A DNA stretch of 15,874 bases from Promethearchaeota archaeon (GTDB lineage: Archaea > Asgardarchaeota > Lokiarchaeia > Sigyniarchaeales > SOKP01): assembly GCA_016840695.1 (NCBI GenBank), contig JAEORV010000005.1, positions 1-15,874 of the forward strand, read 5' to 3'. The position numbers and the translations under genes are program-made. This document shows positions 1-8,147 of the stretch, one piece after another. How positions within the stretch are numbered: the stretch's first letter is position 1; every line of letters starts with the position of its first letter. Under the pieces are notes generated by a model. The model did no database searches. It saw only the letters and a program-made list of their open reading frames with translations, and had not been told where the DNA came from.

Positions 1-1956
1 GGCTTGTTTCTTCAGCCTTTCTGCTGTAATAACACTATTTCTAAGAATAGAATAAATAGTAATACAGAAAGAGGAGTATATATTAGCAGTAGCGATAATG
101 TTAATATCACGGGAAATGAAATTAACAATAATGGAGGTGATGGTATTGAATTAAGTAGTTGCAGCTATACGAGACTTATTTTCAATGTTTTAAACAACAA
201 TGACGATGAGGGAATCGATGAAGTTGCTACGGATAATACCTATAAAAAGTGGAACCTCATCAATTGGCAAACAGAAAAGATCGTGATTGACGACAATGGA
301 GGAGGAGATTTTACTTGGAGTCAAGCAAAAAAAAACCTCGCGTGGTGTAAGGGTTCTGGAGTTCGGGAAGACCCATATCTTATTGAGAAGATCACGATAA
401 ACGGCAATAGGGCAGGTAATTGTATCGAAATTAGAGATTCCAGCATCTTTTTTACGATAAGAGATTGTACATTTTTCAATGCTAGTAGTGGAATGAACGA
501 TTCGGGAATTAAGCTGTATAGAACATCCAATGGGACTTTAATAAATAATAACTGTTCGAACAATCAATATAGTGGAATTACATTATATGACCAATGTCAA
601 TTTAATAACATCATGAACAATATTATCAATGATAATGGTTTAAATGGAATACACATACTAATATTCAGTGAACATAACATCATTTTGAATAACACTCTTC
701 ACGGTAATACTTATAATATTTATATCCAAAACATGTGTAGTAATAATGTAATTTCTAATAATACCGCTAGTTCAGCCAGCTCTATAGGAATATATATAAA
801 TGGATTTTGTGAGAATAATACAATATCGAATAACACTGTCAACGATAATGGTGCTTGGGGACTATATTTAGCGACTAATTGTAATGAAAATAATATAACA
901 TACAACGATTTCAATGAGAATTTAGGGATTGGAAATGATCAGGATCGAGGGATATTAATTAATAATTGCGATAAAAATCGAGTAATAAATAATAGTATGA
1001 TCAACAACCTCGAACATGGAATACGATTATTAAACAGTCACGAAAATGTGATTTCTGGAAATACCGTAAATTATAATGATATAAATGGCATATTCTTAGA
1101 AGCCTCAGAAAAAAATAATATATCCGGTAATACTGCAAACTATAACAATGAAAATGGAATACTACTGGAAAGCTCGAACAACAACACGATATCTAGAAAT
1201 ACCGCAAGCAATAATATTAAAAATGGGATAAAATTACAGGATTCGGAATATAATGAAATAATTAATAATATTGATTCTTTCAATAATAATGACGATTGCG
1301 GGATTTTTCTTAATTATAGCCATTACAACAATATCACGGGAAATTTAATATGCGATAATGATATTGGTGTCTGTTTAAACAACTCAAATAACAACACGGT
1401 ATTATCTAATACCTTTATTGGTAATGGAGAATACATTGTAGAATATAATTGTACGGGAAATACATTGCAAACCTTTGGTCCTGGAGATCCTGGAGGTCCT
1501 GGGAACGGATATCCAGATTTTAGTTTTTTTCTAATCATTATAATTGTCGTAACCGCGCTGATCTTGGTTGCTTTGAGCTTGTTTTTCGCAAAGAAAAAGA
1601 AGAAAGATATATATCAATACGACTCTAAAGAAGAAGAAGATTTCGCAATACCAATGGAAACAGAAGAACCGATACGCCCAACATTACCGAAACATAAAAA
1701 GAAAAAAAAACACGATTACGACGCGCTTCCAATAAGCGAATACGAAAAAGCAAAGATCGCCGAAGAAACGACTGAAACAGAGAAAGAACTAGGGATCGAA
1801 ACGCAAAAATTTATTTGCGTCGTGCACAAAGGTCCAATTGCCGGTCACGATGTGTATATATGCCCCCATTGTAAAACCTTTTACTGTCAAAAATGCGTCG
1901 CTGCTTTAAGAGAAAAAAATGAGAAATGCTGGTCTTGTGATAATGATTTTGCGTGA
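1..1956 (+). CDS. Beta-helix surface protein with TM anchor and C-terminal zinc finger (5' partial)
   Basis: The frame is open to the left edge, so the true start and any signal peptide lie outside the window. Residue numbers count the TTG at position 4 as 1. Most of the protein is Asn-rich with irregular 23-25-residue rungs of the type NNxISxNTxxxNxxxGIxL, typical of right-handed parallel beta-helix (NosD/PbH1) proteins. A second helix appears to begin near residue 93 with IDDNGGGDFTW, followed by DPYLIEKITING. After a Gly/Pro linker (about 492-505) come one hydrophobic helix (508-530), a KKKKK stop-transfer, a charged low-complexity stretch and a C-terminal eight-ligand zinc finger: C605, H608, C620, C623, C628, C631, C642, C645, resembling RING/B-box fingers. 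The helix should face outward and the finger inward. Ligand and function are unknown; adhesion or carbohydrate binding is a guess. Confidence 0.85.
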   Translation, partial: GLFLQPFCCNNTISKNRINSNTERGVYISSSDNVNITGNEINNNGGDGIELSSCSYTRLIFNVLNNNDDEGIDEVATDNTYKKWNLINWQTEKIVIDDNGGGDFTWSQAKKNLAWCKGSGVREDPYLIEKITINGNRAGNCIEIRDSSIFFTIRDCTFFNASSGMNDSGIKLYRTSNGTLINNNCSNNQYSGITLYDQCQFNNIMNNIINDNGLNGIHILIFSEHNIILNNTLHGNTYNIYIQNMCSNNVISNNTASSASSIGIYINGFCENNTISNNTVNDNGAWGLYLATNCNENNITYNDFNENLGIGNDQDRGILINNCDKNRVINNSMINNLEHGIRLLNSHENVISGNTVNYNDINGIFLEASEKNNISGNTANYNNENGILLESSNNNTISRNTASNNIKNGIKLQDSEYNEIINNIDSFNNNDDCGIFLNYSHYNNITGNLICDNDIGVCLNNSNNNTVLSNTFIGNGEYIVEYNCTGNTLQTFGPGDPGGPGNGYPDFSFFLIIIIVVTALILVALSLFFAKKKKKDIYQYDSKEEEDFAIPMETEEPIRPTLPKHKKKKKHDYDALPISEYEKAKIAEETTETEKELGIETQKFICVVHKGPIAGHDVYICPHCKTFYCQKCVAALREKNEKCWSCDNDFA

Positions 1957-1988
1957 TTTGATAATTTCTATTTTTAAAAAACATTTGA

Positions 1989-1997
1989 TTTATATTA
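1989..1997 (+). promoter_or_regulatory. TATA-like box of hypF
   Basis: TTTATATTA is centred 27 nt before the hypF ATG. No Shine-Dalgarno lies between them, so transcription probably starts at or next to the start codon (leaderless mRNA). Inferred from spacing only. Confidence 0.4.
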
Positions 1998-2019
1998 CTT
2001 TAGGATTTTAATTACTTGA

Positions 2020-4410
2020 ATGTTAAAGAAAACTGTAGAAATTGATATCACCGGTATAGTGCAAGGTGTTGGATTCCGTCCATTTCTATTTAATTTGGCG
2101 AGAAATCTCGATCTGAAGGGATATATTCTCAATCGTGGTAATGCGGGAATTAGATTAGTATTACAAGGTGATTCCAACAACATTGAAAATTTTATTAAAG
2201 ATATTGAGGTAAAAAAACCTGAAATATCATATATTGAGGATATTAAGGCTAGAAAACTCGATTCTGATACAACCTATAGTCATTTAGAAATTAAAAGCAG
2301 CGAACAAGGAAGGGGAATCAGTCTAACCTTACCTCCCGATATTTCCATCTGTGAAAATTGTTTAAAAGACATGAGGAACAAGAATCTTTCTAATTATTAT
2401 CAATATCCATTTATCGCTTGTGCAGTGTGTGGTCCAAGATATACCACGGTGAAAGCATTACCATATGATAGAGAAAGAAGCACCATGATAAAGTTTCCCT
2501 TTTGCGATTATTGTTCAAAAGAATATTCGGATTTTGATAACAGGAGATTTCACGCGCAAACATTTGCGTGTTCTTTATGTGGTCCCAATTATAAGTTATA
2601 TAATAAATCAAAGGAAGAGATTAAGAAGAATTCAATAAAGGAAATAATTGAAGAAACTGCAAATAGAATTAAAAATGGAGAAGTCGCTGCCGTAAAAGGA
2701 ATCGGGGGAGTCCACTTGGTTTGCATGGCTAACAACGATGACACCATTCTTCGACTCCGCAAGCGAAAAGGAAAAAGAAAAAATAAACCGTTTGCTTTAA
2801 TGGTTCCAAACGTAGAAGTGATAGATAATTACTTGAAAATTTCTACAAAAGAACGAGAAATTTTAACATCATATCGAAAACCTATCGTTCTTTTAGAAAA
2901 GATAGATGCCTTCAAGGATTCAAACATTAGCGAATTAATTGCTCCCGGTTTGAACAATATTGGTATAATGCTTCCGTATACAGGAATTCATTATCTTATA
3001 TTCGATTCAATTGGAGAAAAACCGTTGGTGTATACGAGTGGTAATCCTTCGAACATTCCAATGGGAATTGACAACGATAAAATATTTGAACAACTTCAGG
3101 ATCTCGCTGACATATTTTTACTCCATGATAGACCCATTTACCAAAGAGCAGACGACAGTGTCTTAAGAATTCACGATGATAAAACCAAATTAATCAGGAG
3201 ATCAAGAGGATACGTGCCTGAATATTTACCCTTACCTTTTGAAGTTGATATCCCTGGCGCATTGGCAACAGGACCAGAATTAGCGTTAACTGGAGCAGTC
3301 CTTAGGAGGAATCGAATCTTTCCAACTCAACATATTGGTAATGTGACTCACTTGGAAACTCATGAGTTTTTAAAAGATGCTCTATTTCACATGAAAAACT
3401 TATTACAAATTGATGATTCCGAATTAAAATTTGCTGCTTGCGATGCTCATCCCGCGTTCATCACTACCAAATACGCAAAGGAGTTATCTTTTCAATATAA
3501 CATGCCTCTATACCCCATTCAGCACCATCACGCTCACGTATTAGGATTAATGGCAGAAAAGAAAGTTGCTCGTGAAGAAAAGATCGTGGGTATTGCTGTA
3601 GACGGAGTAGGATACGGCGAAGATGGTAATGTTTGGGGTGGTGAAATTCTTTTAAGTTCTTACAATGGCTACGAACGACTTGGTCATCTTGAATATCAAC
3701 CCATGATCGGGGGAGATCGATGTACTAAATATCCCGCTCGCATGGTTGCATCAATATTCCTCAATAGTCTTGATATAGAAGGAGCTAAAAATATATTTTC
3801 AAAATTGAATATTGAAAAAGACTTAGAATATAAAGAGACAGAAATAAGTACCATTATCTCTCAGTTTGAACGCTACAACAAAATCTTTCCGAGCGAAAAT
3901 ATCCCATTAACAAGTTCTACAGGAAGAATATTTGACTCCATTTCTTATCTCCTGGGAGCTTCAAGCATTAAGACTTACCGAGGAGAGCCAGCAATGAAGC
4001 TCGAAGGATTAGCTCTAAAAGGAAATGCGAAAAATATTAGCTTAGATATAGACTATTCTAATATAGATGGAACTTACATCATTAATACATCTAAGTTATT
4101 ACAGGATGTCGTGAATCTTAGAGAAGACCCAGAAAACAAGCGGGAGGATATCGCAGCAAAATTTCAAGAAGAACTCGGAAGAACTTTTGCCGAGGTTGCC
4201 ATTAAAGTTGCTCTAAATAACAATGTTAATAAAATAGGATTGACAGGAGGAGTTGCTTATAACTATTCTTTTTCACGAGCAATAAAAAACCAAATATCTC
4301 AGGTGGGGTTGGATTTTCTAGAGCACGATTTAATACCTCCTGGTGACGCAGGTATAAGTATTGGACAACTAATAGGGGCTTTATTCCATTACCAATGTGA
4401 AAATATTTGA
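2020..4410 (+). CDS. hypF: [NiFe]-hydrogenase maturation carbamoyltransferase HypF
   Basis: HypF uses carbamoyl phosphate and ATP to make carbamoyl-adenylate and passes the carbamoyl group to the C-terminal Cys of HypE, the first step toward the cyanide ligands of the NiFe centre. All family domains are present in order. The N-terminal acylphosphatase domain has GIVQGVGFRPF with catalytic R20 and N38. Next are four zinc-binding CxxC pairs (C111/C114, C134/C137, C162/C165, C184/C187). A YrdC-like domain spans about 205-395, and a Kae1-like domain carries the metal-binding QHHHAH (H502-H506) and a C-terminal PPGDAGISIGQ. At 796 aa it is about full length. The ATG is supported by the TATA spacing. 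No hydrogenase or other hyp gene is in the window, so its targets must be encoded elsewhere. The following gene is 87 nt away and probably has its own promoter. Confidence 0.97.
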   Translation: MLKKTVEIDITGIVQGVGFRPFLFNLARNLDLKGYILNRGNAGIRLVLQGDSNNIENFIKDIEVKKPEISYIEDIKARKLDSDTTYSHLEIKSSEQGRGISLTLPPDISICENCLKDMRNKNLSNYYQYPFIACAVCGPRYTTVKALPYDRERSTMIKFPFCDYCSKEYSDFDNRRFHAQTFACSLCGPNYKLYNKSKEEIKKNSIKEIIEETANRIKNGEVAAVKGIGGVHLVCMANNDDTILRLRKRKGKRKNKPFALMVPNVEVIDNYLKISTKEREILTSYRKPIVLLEKIDAFKDSNISELIAPGLNNIGIMLPYTGIHYLIFDSIGEKPLVYTSGNPSNIPMGIDNDKIFEQLQDLADIFLLHDRPIYQRADDSVLRIHDDKTKLIRRSRGYVPEYLPLPFEVDIPGALATGPELALTGAVLRRNRIFPTQHIGNVTHLETHEFLKDALFHMKNLLQIDDSELKFAACDAHPAFITTKYAKELSFQYNMPLYPIQHHHAHVLGLMAEKKVAREEKIVGIAVDGVGYGEDGNVWGGEILLSSYNGYERLGHLEYQPMIGGDRCTKYPARMVASIFLNSLDIEGAKNIFSKLNIEKDLEYKETEISTIISQFERYNKIFPSENIPLTSSTGRIFDSISYLLGASSIKTYRGEPAMKLEGLALKGNAKNISLDIDYSNIDGTYIINTSKLLQDVVNLREDPENKREDIAAKFQEELGRTFAEVAIKVALNNNVNKIGLTGGVAYNYSFSRAIKNQISQVGLDFLEHDLIPPGDAGISIGQLIGALFHYQCENI

Positions 4411-4497
4411 AATAAAAGATCTAAACTTAATGTTAAGATTAAATATATTTAGGTAGAATAGATAATTTAAAAAAAAAAAAAATAAAAATGTGATCAG

Positions 4498-5337
4498 TTG
4501 ACGGAAAAAAAGGAAATGGATTTAAGTCCAATCGAAATGAATACCGAAAGAGCAAATAAATTGAGGGAGTTATTGAAGATGGCTAAAACTTCGCCAAAAA
4601 TGAAAAAAATGTACCTAGAAAAAACCTTCCCAGAAGGAGTGGAGCAGACAGGTACTCCCATACCCGTTAATGTTTCTCTTGGTGAGTATGAGGATCAAAT
4701 ATTACCCTTTAAAGTCACGGAATACTTCATTAATAAGGCAAGTACCATACTGTTAACGGATTGCCCCTGTCGTAGGGCCAATAAATGCGAGAATCATGAC
4801 GTTTCTTTAGGGTGCACGTGGATGGGAGAAGGAGCCAAACACGTGGATTTAAATAAATGGCCAGTTACTAACGGGCGTATTGCAACTAAAGAGGAAGCTT
4901 TAGAGCGAGAACGATTGGCTTATGAAAACGGTTTAGTCCCACATTTAGGAAAACTGAGAGGTGATGCTGAATTATATAATGTGGTAGATTACGAGGACCA
5001 ATTTATGTCTATTTGTCATTGTTGCTCGTGCTGCTGCGTTGTGAGCTTGATGAAGTACGGCCCCTCCGAATATAAAAACGTCGTAAAAAGGATGGAGGGC
5101 GTCACGGTAAGGGTAGATCCTGATAAGTGTGTAGGCTGTGGAACGTGTTTTAAATACTGCATCTACGACGGTTTGAAGATGGAAAACGACAAGGCAGTCA
5201 TTAATCAAGAAAATTGCATGGGGTGCGGTCGTTGCGAGATGAAATGTCCTAACAAGGCAATTACCGTTTCAATAGATGATTACAGCCGTATTGATGAGTT
5301 GATTGCCAGATTCGAATCTAAGGTGGATATTACTTAG
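4498..5337 (+). CDS. Cys-rich 4Fe-4S ferredoxin-like protein (short paralogue)
   Basis: The C-terminus is a two-cluster ferredoxin: C211/C214/C217/C221 and C240/C243/C246/C250, the last followed by Pro. Upstream is a less common Cys-rich module: CPCR (C89, C91) with C97 and C106, then a dense C-H-C-C-S-C-C-C block (C173-C180). The same module occurs in the gene at 5937, so the two are paralogues. This one lacks the longer N-terminal region of its relative. It is probably a cytoplasmic electron carrier or an Fe-S subunit of an oxidoreductase; the partner is unknown. The start is uncertain: TTG at 4498 gives MTEKKEMDLS, while an ATG at 4516 would remove six residues. The leader contains a run of 14 A (4469-4482). 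The gene converges on the small gene at 5391-5720. Confidence 0.88.
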   Translation: MTEKKEMDLSPIEMNTERANKLRELLKMAKTSPKMKKMYLEKTFPEGVEQTGTPIPVNVSLGEYEDQILPFKVTEYFINKASTILLTDCPCRRANKCENHDVSLGCTWMGEGAKHVDLNKWPVTNGRIATKEEALERERLAYENGLVPHLGKLRGDAELYNVVDYEDQFMSICHCCSCCCVVSLMKYGPSEYKNVVKRMEGVTVRVDPDKCVGCGTCFKYCIYDGLKMENDKAVINQENCMGCGRCEMKCPNKAITVSIDDYSRIDELIARFESKVDIT

Positions 5338-5354
5338 TAGAATCTGTAAATAAG

Positions 5355-5388
5355 AAAAAAAATTTTGTTTTATTAAATTTATTTTTTG
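5355..5388. terminator. Putative bidirectional oligo-T terminator
   Basis: The 53-nt gap between two convergent genes holds an A8 run (5355-5362, read as T8 on the - strand) and a T6 run (5382-5387) on the + strand. Archaeal transcription commonly ends at such oligo-T tracts without a hairpin, so each strand has a plausible stop signal. Inference from composition. Confidence 0.4.
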
Positions 5389-5390
5389 GT

Positions 5391-5720
5391 TTATATCTCT
5401 GGCGCAGTCATTCCTAAAACCTTATATGCCTCGGAGAACTCCAACATTATTTCCGACTTATATCTAATACCTGGAATTTTAGCTGCTAAGAATAAATTCC
5501 CTTTTGTAGTATTTATTAAAGCATCTTTTTCTTTTCCTTTCACTATATCACCAATTCCTATCGCTAATACATGTCCATCTTCAGTAGATCTAACACCAAT
5601 ACAAATAGTTTTTTCAATTGACGGATCAGGAGGATTTTCTTTCATCCAATCGATATATCTTTTTGCCACCTTATCAGATTCTTCAGGAGGAAACCAAACT
5701 TGATTCAACATTAAAACCAT
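5391..5720 (-). CDS. Small conserved protein of unknown function
   Basis: About 109 aa starting at the ATG at 5720 (MVLMLNQVWF); a TTG at 5729 would add three residues. The sequence has the balance of a folded cytoplasmic alpha/beta protein: an N-terminal WFPPEESDKVAKRYIDWM segment, a central strand pair around TICIGVRST and HVLAIGIGDI, and a helical C-terminus (KSEIMLEFSEAYKVLGM). There is no signal peptide, membrane segment or cysteine motif. From memory, similar short proteins with a WFPP motif recur in Lokiarchaeal genomes, without known function. It lies between two related Fe-S genes but on the opposite strand. A 105-codon frame covers the same bases on the + strand; this strand was preferred because its product looks protein-like and the other is rich in Ser/Phe/Ile. 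Confidence 0.72.
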   Translation of the reverse strand: MVLMLNQVWFPPEESDKVAKRYIDWMKENPPDPSIEKTICIGVRSTEDGHVLAIGIGDIVKGKEKDALINTTKGNLFLAAKIPGIRYKSEIMLEFSEAYKVLGMTAPEI

Positions 5721-5770
5721 AATTTTCAACTCTCTTTGGCTATTTTTTTAATTTATTTAGATTTCGATTT

Positions 5771-5800
5771 TTACATTTTTGTACTTTTACAAAAATGTAA
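5771..5800. repeat. Perfect 13-bp inverted repeat in a divergent promoter region
   Basis: TTACATTTTTGTA (5771-5783) is followed by CTTT and then by its exact reverse complement (5788-5800). It lies between the divergent starts at 5720 (-) and 5937 (+). The right arm runs into a direct repeat TGTAATA (5796-5802 and 5804-5810). It may be an operator for a dimeric regulator acting on both genes; a transcribed hairpin is the alternative. Confidence 0.8.
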
Positions 5801-5902
5801 TAGTGTAATATTGGACATAAGGTATTTAAAACTTTTCTTCAGTTTTGAATCTTGAGAGCAAGTAATCACTATAGTTTATTGTAGAGATTATTTAAAAGGT
5901 AA

Positions 5903-5911
5903 TTATAATTA
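5903..5911 (+). promoter_or_regulatory. TATA-like box of the long ferredoxin-like gene
   Basis: TTATAATTA is centred about 30 nt before the ATG at 5937, with no Shine-Dalgarno between. A TATTTAAAA element at 5889-5897 is an alternative that would leave a short leader. The region is so AT-rich that the choice is tentative. Confidence 0.3.
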
Positions 5912-5936
5912 TCTTTAATAATAATAGTTAAAATTA

Positions 5937-7031
5937 ATGATAAAAATGATTATAAACGACGAGCATAAAGAAGATTTAATAAATATTGCCAAACAGTTCA
6001 AGTATAGCTCGCAATCTTATCCGCAAGACGAGAATGGAAATCCTACACCATCGTACTTGGAATACATTAGCATGATGTACGATCCTGAAGTAGCTAAAAT
6101 CGTTCAACATCTCCCAGTCTTCCCAAAAACAATAAATATTAACAGGTTAGCAAAAAAGTTAAACATCCCAAAAGAAGAAGTGATAGCAAAACTCGAGATA
6201 CCTGCTAAAAGGACATTTGTTATCAATACGGGTAAATATTACGCTCTCCCTCGTCCCCTATTTATGCATGACATGCCATTTATAATGACGATAAATAGAG
6301 AAAATGAAGATATGGTAAAATTCGCTGAACTGAGCCGGAAATATTATAGTGATGAAGGGTATTATAAAATATGGCAAAATAAGCGTGACGGCACTCCCCG
6401 AATGCGAGTATTGACAGTGAGCGAAGAAGTTGAATTAGGACACCAAATATTACCACTTGAGGAAGTATATAAATTGATTGATAAATATGATACATTTGCT
6501 TTGACCCCCTGTCCATGTCGAGTAAGAACGGAAGCAGAAGGTATAAGAGAATGTAAAGACAAGTTCCCAATTTGGAATTGCATTCAAATGGGTGCATACG
6601 CAAACGCTACATTACAAGCTAATGATCCAGAATTAAAAAGGGTAACAAAAGAAGAAGTAATTAAAATCACGAAAGAAGCCGCAGAGCTTGGACTCGTCCA
6701 CGCTACCGATAACGAAGCAAATAGTGCCCAAATTCTATGCGCGTGTTGTGGATGTTGCTGTGGAATGTTAAAAGGAATCACTAAACTTGGAAATCCACGT
6801 GGAATGGCGAAAGCAAATTATGTATCTACAATCGATAAAGAAGCTTGTACAGGGTGTGAAACATGTGTTTCCAGATGCATGTTTGATGCTATTAAAGTAA
6901 ACGAGGTTGCCGAAGTAAATCCCGAGAAGTGCATGGGCTGCGGAGTATGTGCTGTCACTTGTCCTAGTGATGCAATAACGATGGTAAGGTTATTGAGGGA
7001 AGAAATTCCAGGTGCCACCATTACAGAATGA
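5937..7031 (+). CDS. Cys-rich 4Fe-4S ferredoxin-like protein (long paralogue)
   Basis: 364 aa. It is related to the protein at 4498 through the same Cys-rich module: CPCR (C192, C194), C206, C215, and the block C268-A-C-C-G-C-C-C275. A two-cluster ferredoxin follows: C304/C307/C310/C314 and C332/C335/C338/C342, the last followed by Pro. The N-terminal extension contains a helix-turn-helix-like stretch at about 50-105 (TININRLAKKLNIPKEEV) and then PLFMHDMPFI. A winged-helix fold is plausible, but it may serve protein contacts rather than DNA binding. Likely role: a cytoplasmic Fe-S electron carrier or redox subunit; substrate and partner are not evident. An ATG at 5946 is an alternative start. 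It has no cotranscribed neighbour; the next gene follows after 238 nt. Confidence 0.88.
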   Translation: MIKMIINDEHKEDLINIAKQFKYSSQSYPQDENGNPTPSYLEYISMMYDPEVAKIVQHLPVFPKTININRLAKKLNIPKEEVIAKLEIPAKRTFVINTGKYYALPRPLFMHDMPFIMTINRENEDMVKFAELSRKYYSDEGYYKIWQNKRDGTPRMRVLTVSEEVELGHQILPLEEVYKLIDKYDTFALTPCPCRVRTEAEGIRECKDKFPIWNCIQMGAYANATLQANDPELKRVTKEEVIKITKEAAELGLVHATDNEANSAQILCACCGCCCGMLKGITKLGNPRGMAKANYVSTIDKEACTGCETCVSRCMFDAIKVNEVAEVNPEKCMGCGVCAVTCPSDAITMVRLLREEIPGATITE

Positions 7032-7048
7032 GTATTTATTATTATATT

Positions 7049-7216
7049 TTATTTCTTTTTATCTTCATTATTTAATGAGTTTTCAACATACATTCTTTTA
7101 AAATCTTCCTCTTTCATCTCGTGAAATGCTAAAACCTTTTTCTTGAATTCTAATAAAGCTTCTCCCTTTAACGGGTTTGTTCTTTGACTGTGAAATATTA
7201 ATCCCCCACAAAAAGA
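7049..7216 (-). pseudogene. Coding-like remnant without a start codon
   Basis: A 55-codon open stretch on the - strand ends at a TAA (7049-7051). It reads FCGGLIFHSQRTNPLKGEAL, then an amphipathic helical part with EMKEEDFKRMYVENSLNN. It looks like a real protein C-terminus: balanced charge, Gly/Pro turns and helix periodicity. Immediately upstream in frame are stop codons (TAA at 7217-7219 and another two codons further), and no ATG, GTG or TTG precedes the Cys. The only in-frame ATG would give 23 residues. The simplest reading is the decayed 3' end of a gene; a frameshifted small gene is the alternative. The family is not recognised with confidence. Confidence 0.4.
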
Positions 7217-7236
7217 TTAAATTTAACGAGACATTT

Positions 7237-7247
7237 TTTATATAAAA
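7237..7247 (+). promoter_or_regulatory. TATA box of the hisF1-hisF2-hisH cluster
   Basis: TTTATATAAAA is centred 28 nt before the hisF1 ATG, with no Shine-Dalgarno between. This is the best TATA match in the window and fits a leaderless start. It lies just upstream of the decayed reading frame on the other strand. Confidence 0.5.
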
Positions 7248-7269
7248 AGTAAAAATATAACAAATTCAA

Positions 7270-8085
7270 ATGACTGATTATAAAAAAATTGTACCTTGCT
7301 TAGATGTAAAAAATGGGCGGGTTGTAAAGGGAATACAATTCGTGAATTTAAGAGACGCAGGAGATCCAGTAAAATTCGGGCAATATTACGAAGAAGAAGG
7401 AGCAGATGAATTGGTATTCTTAGATATCACCGCTACTGTTGAAAAGAGAAAAACCGTGGTAGAGTTAGTAAAAAAGGTTGCTGACGGAGTATCAATTCCT
7501 TTTGCTGTCGGGGGCGGAATTTCTTCATTAGAAGATGCTCAAGCAATTTTAGGTGCAGGTGCTGATAAAGTCTCTTTAAATAGCGCCGCAGTGCGTAATC
7601 CTCCAGTATTAGAAGAGATATCAAAAGAATTTGGTTCAGAAAGAGTGATTTGTGCAATAGATGGGAATCGCGTGTATGTTGACTCTGAAGAAAATGCTTC
7701 AGACAAAACTCTTTTCAAGATTGGAGATAAATATTGCTGGTTTGACGTGATGACTCACAGTGGTACGAAATCAACTGGCATGGATGCAATTCAATGGGCG
7801 TTAAAGGTTAAAGAGCTTGGGGTTGGAGAGATACTGCCCACATCAAAAACATATGATGGAACTAAGGATGGATACGATTTAGAAATGACTAGAGGCATAG
7901 CAGAAGCAACCAAATTACCCGTGACTGCCTCTGGGGGTGCAGGAACGCTTCAACATATTCTGGAAGCCTTTACCATCGGAAAAGCTTCAGCAGCGTTAGC
8001 AGCATCAATATTTCATTTTAGAGAAATAAGCATTAAAGAATGTAAGAAATATTGCGCAAAAAATGGAATAACCATGAGATTATAG
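7270..8085 (+). CDS. hisF: HisF paralogue 1 (diverged imidazole glycerol phosphate synthase cyclase subunit)
   Basis: A complete (beta/alpha)8 barrel of the HisF family, 271 aa. HisF converts PRFAR plus ammonia from HisH into imidazole glycerol phosphate and AICAR. Both catalytic aspartates are present (D12 in PCLDV, D131 in CAIDGNRV), as are the phosphate-binding segments (VGGGIS, SGGAG, AASIF). Positions matching the ammonia gate of Thermotoga HisF are K6, E47, K100 and E187, so the gate Arg has become Lys. Loop 6 is unusual: it reads GEILPTSKTYDG (186-197), whereas HisF2 and typical HisF proteins read GEILLTSxDxDG, so a Leu became Pro and an Asp became Thr. It has the same length as HisF2, with about two thirds identity over the first 60 residues. 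It could be a second working HisF, a modulator or an enzyme with a changed substrate. Confidence 0.9.
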   Translation: MTDYKKIVPCLDVKNGRVVKGIQFVNLRDAGDPVKFGQYYEEEGADELVFLDITATVEKRKTVVELVKKVADGVSIPFAVGGGISSLEDAQAILGAGADKVSLNSAAVRNPPVLEEISKEFGSERVICAIDGNRVYVDSEENASDKTLFKIGDKYCWFDVMTHSGTKSTGMDAIQWALKVKELGVGEILPTSKTYDGTKDGYDLEMTRGIAEATKLPVTASGGAGTLQHILEAFTIGKASAALAASIFHFREISIKECKKYCAKNGITMRL

Positions 8086-8147
8086 AAAATCTCAAATATT
8101 TTGTTTTATTTAATGTATTAGATTTAAACAAATAATTATTTCAATTA

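Noticed and set aside
1..1500. Repetitive Asn-rich DNA suggestive of a tandem repeat or CRISPR array
   Set aside because: The repetition is degenerate, in frame and follows beta-helix rungs; there are no identical repeats with unique spacers.
4469..4493. A14 tract followed by a start-stop (ATGTGA) just before the TTG of the first Fe-S gene
   Set aside because: Could suggest slippage or a stalling element, but A runs and chance ATGTGA are expected in such AT-rich leaders, and nothing else supports a function.
5386..5703. 105-codon open frame on the + strand opposite the small conserved gene
   Set aside because: Its product is Ser/Phe/Ile-rich without protein-like structure, and the - strand product over the same bases is much more convincing.
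7433..7657. 74-codon - strand frame inside hisF1
   Set aside because: Leu/Arg/Gln-rich antisense shadow of a conserved gene.
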